NCBI GenBank assembly: GCA_016946835.1
Contig: JACVTC010000019.1
Span: forward strand, 685,001-712,500
Length of the DNA: 27,500 nt
From: Neocallimastix lanati (nom. inval.)
Lineage: Eukaryota > Neocallimastigomycota > Neocallimastigomycetes > Neocallimastigales > Neocallimastigaceae
Direction: 5' to 3'
The notes beneath the pieces were generated by a model, which did not search any database, was not told the origin of the DNA, and saw only the letters and a list, made by a program, of their open reading frames with translations. Shown here piece by piece: positions 22,530-27,500 of the stretch. The stretch's first letter is position 1; the number at the start of each line of letters is the position of its first letter. A program made the position numbers and the translations under genes.

Positions 22530-24230
22530 AAGGTGCTAGTCAAAGTTATCCCCTCTTACCAATTTTGTTTAATTTGTTCATTAATGACATTTTTAACAAA
22601 TGTGATAAATATGGAATCTCGATTGGTGATAAACGCTGTTGTGGAGGTCTCTTCGTTGATGACATTGCTTTGTGCTCCAACAAGATCTCAACTTAAATAA
22701 TTATTAAATTTTACTAATAAGTGGGCTAGAAATAATGAAATTCAATTTGGTATTAATAAATGTGCAAGTTTAGTAGTATGAGGGGAAGTTTCCAAAATTC
22801 TTAATAATAGTAACCCTACTTTTTATTTTTCAAGACAAGAATTACCTAAAACGAATTACTATACCTACTTAGGTGTGCTGTTTTCAAATGATTTAGAACT
22901 GAAACCGATCATACAGTGAATAAATACTTTATTCTTTAAAATAATTTCATAAGAATCCTAATATTCCTATCCCTTATAAATGAATGTTATTTTCTGCTAT
23001 AGTAATTTTGCAACTTTCATATTATGCACCTCCACTTGGATAATACAAAGAAAGAACGAGAAGTACATAGAAACTAGTTAATATAGGATTGTACTGGATT
23101 GAAATATTTTTTAATATGAATTGTTTTACATCCCTTTATTGTGTTCCTAAAGAACTTAACATTCTCTTTCGGTGAAATGTGCGATTGCTCAGGTAAAGTG
23201 CTTTAAAAAATGGAAAAACTCCAATTGTATTATCTCTGTTTTACTTAGAGATATATTACGTTGTAGATGTCATGCATGGGATAAAGAAAGTCGAATTTTT
23301 ACAGATGAATTAGATAAATTTCAATCAAAAAAACTAATTGTAAAACTTTAATGGGATCGAAGCTTATAAGTAAAATGAATTTGAGAAAACTAGAGACTAC
23401 TTAAAACTCAACTTTAAGCATCCTGAATATCTTATTTGCTAGATGGGGATACAAATTCGATGATGGTGTTGCCAAAGCCGCCAATATGATTGAAGATGAC
23501 TGTCCAGAACTGTATTCTTGATATTAAAGAGAAAAAAAAAGAAATCCTTGATTGGAACATTGGTTTTCTAAATGTTATCTTTTCCGTGAATTTCGAATGA
23601 AATGTTTTAAGGATATTGAAATTTTTTATGAAAAATTTTTTAATTTCCAAATATTATGTAATATCAGATAGTAATGTAAACACTGTTATCACAGATATAA
23701 ATAATGTAAAATCAAATACTGATTCTGATAGTAGTAGTAACAAAGTATATAATGTTAATAATAATAACAATAGAAATATTATTAATAATAATAATAATAA
23801 TAGTATTGATAGTGAAAATATTAATATTAGTATTAGAGATAGTAAAATATTAATATTAGTATTAGTGATAGTGAAAATAATAGTATCGTGACTAATAATG
23901 TAGTGAATAGGTCAATTGGTGAAAATTGTACTGATATTAGTAATTTTTAATTTTCTGAATAATGAGTGTATAAATATATGTGATGTGGTACCGATTATAT
24001 AACTTCTTTTTCGGTGGAAGAGAAGTAGATATTATTGATTTAAATTAAAAAAGGAATGGGATGTTTTGTTTAATAACCAAATCTTTTCTAGTGATTATTC
24101 TAAAACGCCATTCTTGGTGTGATCTGGGGCTCTCTTTTCAGAAATTCTTAATCTGGAATAAGAATTCTTTTAAACAGAAATCATAAAATCTTGGAGGTGA
24201 GGTACGCTACATATGAACTTCTTTTCTGAA
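22530..24230 (+). pseudogene. Decayed non-LTR (LINE-type) reverse transcriptase
   Basis: The reading starts at GASQSYPLLPILFNLFINDIF, typical of reverse transcriptase region 4, and continues to GGLFVDDIALCS, the catalytic FADD box with A changed to V. A frameshift near 22685 leads to NKWARNNEIQFGINKCASLV and, later, TYLGVLFSNDLELKPI, the region-7 motif. Further pieces such as RWGYKFDDGVAKAANMIEDD (about 23440-23500) lie in the later C-terminal part, with many stops and frameshifts. The 5' part of the element is missing. An Asn/Ser-rich segment at 23690-23890 carries internal ATTAGTATTAG repeats. A dead retrotransposon, family not resolved. Confidence 0.8.
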
Positions 24231-24306
24231 TTTACTTATACACTTTATTTTGAATATTACTTTTATCTTACATTACTATTTTAAATATTATTACTTTATT
24301 AATTCT

Positions 24307-24307
<1 letters not shown>

Positions 24308-24354
<47 letters not shown>
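24308..24354. repeat. 47-nt poly(T)
   Basis: Uninterrupted T run about 80 bp after the last readable LINE sequence. Confidence 0.95.
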
Positions 24355-24358
<4 letters not shown>

Positions 24359-24466
24359 AAAAAATATTCATGTAATTGATAATTGAATAAATAAATAAAT
24401 CTTAGAGTTCCCAATAATTGCTGCTGTAAAAAAAAAATCACTAATAAATAACACTTTGGAGATATT

Positions 24467-25795
<1,329 letters not shown>

Positions 25796-27405
25796 ATGAC
25801 TAGTAATACAAATAATGGGGTTTCAGTATCAAGTAATACATTTTACCCTGAAAAAATTATTTTTTGTATTGATATCAGTGGGGAAATGAATCATATTTTA
25901 GAATTTAATGATTTACAGTACCCAACTTATAATAATGTTGAATCAGAATTTCAAGCTCAAAAACTTTCCGTTCCAAATAGTCCAAATGGCTCACCTATAG
26001 CTTCCCCTAATCTACCACCAAGGGTATTGCCACAATCCCAGAAACCTAATAATGATATTGACCTTATTAATTTATATAATGATTTTAATGTAATGAATAT
26101 TAATAACAATAATAATAATAATAATCAAATTAATAATAATAAAGCACACATGAATTCAAATAGTGCAACAAATAATTATAATGATAATAGCAACAACAAC
26201 AGCAACAACAACAATAATAATAATAATATAGATTCAAATGATAAATCTGGAAATTTAAAAGGTCTTGCAAATAGTGCAAAAAAAAAGTTATTAAAAAGAG
26301 GTGAAAAAGAGGATAGCGATAATTTAGCTACTGGAAGTACGGATAATAGGAAAAAATCTAATTCGAGTTTAAACTTTTTAAAATCTAGTTATTCTAATGT
26401 TGTACAAAATGTTTTTAGTGGTAATCACAGCAGAGCTTCATCGAGTAATTCAATTAACAATTTAACTAGTGTTCCATTAAATAATGATTTCCCAGCGTTG
26501 AAACAGCCCATAGAAATTACAAGACTTGAAGCTGTTAAACACTATATTAAACGTTTTGTTTCATTAAAGGGTTCATTATGTAATGACCATCAATATGCTG
26601 TAGTATTACTTGGTGTCGATGCTATTTGGGTATATATATATATTTAATAATATCTTTTTAAAGAAAAATAAAAAAAAAAGAAATTAAAAAAAAAAAAAAA
26701 ATAAAAATAAAAAAAAAAAAAATAAAAAAAAAAAATAAAAATAGGAAAAGAAATTAAAAAAAAAAAATAATAATTTAAATTAAATAAAATTTTAATATAT
26801 TTTATTTTATTATATGTATTTGGTTTATTATTATCAGTATAATGATTTCACTTCTGATTATAAAAATATGTTAAATGTTATGGACGAAATTCCAGCCCAA
26901 GAAGAACTTATTAGAAATTTTGGTAAAATTCAAATATCAACTTTGATTATAATTGTATTGCTAAAATACGATAAAATTAAAGATAAAAAAATCAATTAGA
27001 TAATTAATACTTACCTTCCCCCCTTTTTTTGTTTAATGAAAAAATATTCAATTATTTTTATATAATATATTTTAATAGATATGGATTCTTTATTAAATTT
27101 ATTGTATGTATTAATTCTAGTATGTATAAATGTATGTGTATGTAATATTATTATATTATTAATTTATATTATTTATATATTTAACATCATAAAGAGAAGA
27201 AAGAAATTTAATTCCGAATATGTTAACTTCAAGTCATCTTTTAAGAATAGTATTTCTATACTCAAGGTAATTAATAAATATATTTATGCAAAGATAAAAA
27301 TTATAAATATTAAATAAATATTATTTATTCATATGTATTAATTTTTAAAATTTATTATTTTGTTTTAATAGGTCAACAATACCATCTATTAATGTTAATA
27401 ATCCT
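25796..27405 (+). CDS. BABAM1: MERIT40/BABAM1-like protein, 5' part (gene continues past the window)
   Basis: In animals and plants MERIT40 is a scaffold of BRCC36 Lys63-deubiquitinase complexes (BRISC, BRCA1-A). Exons: 25796-26629, 26838-26922, 27079-27103, 27195-27266, 27372-27405, with matching phases and donors GTATAT, GTAAAA, GTATGT, GTAATT, GTATGT. Residues 18-31 read PEKIIFCIDISGEM, the first strand of the vWA-like domain; the metal-site motif is degenerate, as in MERIT40. After an insert of about 200 Asn/Ser-rich residues the domain resumes at 241 with RLEAVKHYIKRF, then HQYAVVLLGVDAIW. Exon 2 gives FTSDYKNMLNVMD. Exon 4 gives LLRIVFLYSR, joined to STIPSI in exon 5, matching the RTILVYSRP region of animal MERIT40. 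A sixth exon may begin at 27467 but is not secure. Called by fold and motif order only. Confidence 0.82.
26630..26837 (+). other. Intron 1 of the MERIT40-like gene
   Basis: 208 bp, donor GTATAT, acceptor TTATCAG. The middle (26660-26770) is almost entirely A with scattered T and G. Splicing joins DAIW to YNDFTSD in phase 0. Confidence 0.8.
27079..27103 (+). other. 25-nt micro-exon of the MERIT40-like gene
   Basis: Lies between acceptor TTTTAATAG and donor GTATGT. It completes an Asp codon, encodes MDSLLNL and leaves two bases (TT) for exon 4. It is needed for phase: joining exon 2 straight to exon 4 would shift the frame. Confidence 0.7.
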
Positions 27406-27500
27406 GTATGTATATAAAAAATTGAAAATTATAATTATATTTGTTTAATACTATTATATCAATTAGTACTATAGTTCTATTAAATTATTAATATTAGTAT

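Noticed and set aside
23616-23891. 91-residue Asn/Ser-rich frame
   Set aside because: Lies inside the decayed LINE, has frameshifts on both sides and is low-complexity; treated as part of the relic.
27081-27317. Single 78-residue frame across 27081-27317
   Set aside because: It reads through two introns of the MERIT40-like gene; the spliced frame gives the conserved LLRIVFLYSR motif instead.

Overview
The window looks like nuclear DNA of an extremely AT-rich, intron-bearing fungus. An anaerobic gut fungus (Neocallimastigomycota) fits best: long A or T homopolymers between and inside genes, short AT-rich GT-AG introns, Asn/Ser-rich low-complexity inserts in otherwise conserved proteins, and a Cdc24 of fungal architecture. 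The phylum is my inference from composition and gene content. No search was run.

Three protein-coding genes can be rebuilt exon by exon with consistent phase. (1) 212-3947, minus strand, three exons: a 1177-residue Cdc24-type Rho/Cdc42 guanine nucleotide exchange factor with calponin-like, DH, PH and C-terminal PB1 domains. (2) 16993-21106, plus strand, nine exons: an 808-residue ALIX/Bro1/PalA protein (BRO1 domain, V domain, proline-rich tail). (3) 25796 to beyond the right edge, plus strand, at least five exons including a 25-nt micro-exon: a MERIT40/BABAM1-like protein with a long Asn-rich insert. The first acts in polarity, the second in ESCRT and membrane work, the third (by homology) in a Lys63 deubiquitinase complex. 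Nothing suggests they form one pathway or an operon.

The 13 kb between genes 1 and 2 holds no intact gene and has collected transposon relics. Two diverged tRNA-derived SINE-like copies lie at about 5885-6430 and 9600-9965. The first sits inside a short tandem repeat. A large imperfect inverted repeat (arms about 10285-11965 and 13415-15270) is formed by two decayed Mutator-like (MULE) transposase copies placed tail to tail. Its loop carries an 18-bp tandem array, a poly(A)-tailed hairpin-rich insert, and a pair of short direct repeats. A 46-bp piece inside one MULE copy has been flipped between heptamer inverted repeats. A perfect 36-bp-stem hairpin lies at 9035-9116, and a smaller inverted repeat at 15631-16120.

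The 4.7 kb between genes 2 and 3 holds an unidentified coding relic with an A-tract (21872-22217), a decayed LINE reverse transcriptase (22530 to about 24230), a 47-nt poly(T) and a 328-bp AAT microsatellite. I see no CRISPR array, rRNA or intact tRNA. The most notable items are the MERIT40-like gene, the inverted MULE pair with its micro-inversion, and the structured poly(A)-tailed insert. I do not see an intact unknown multi-gene system.
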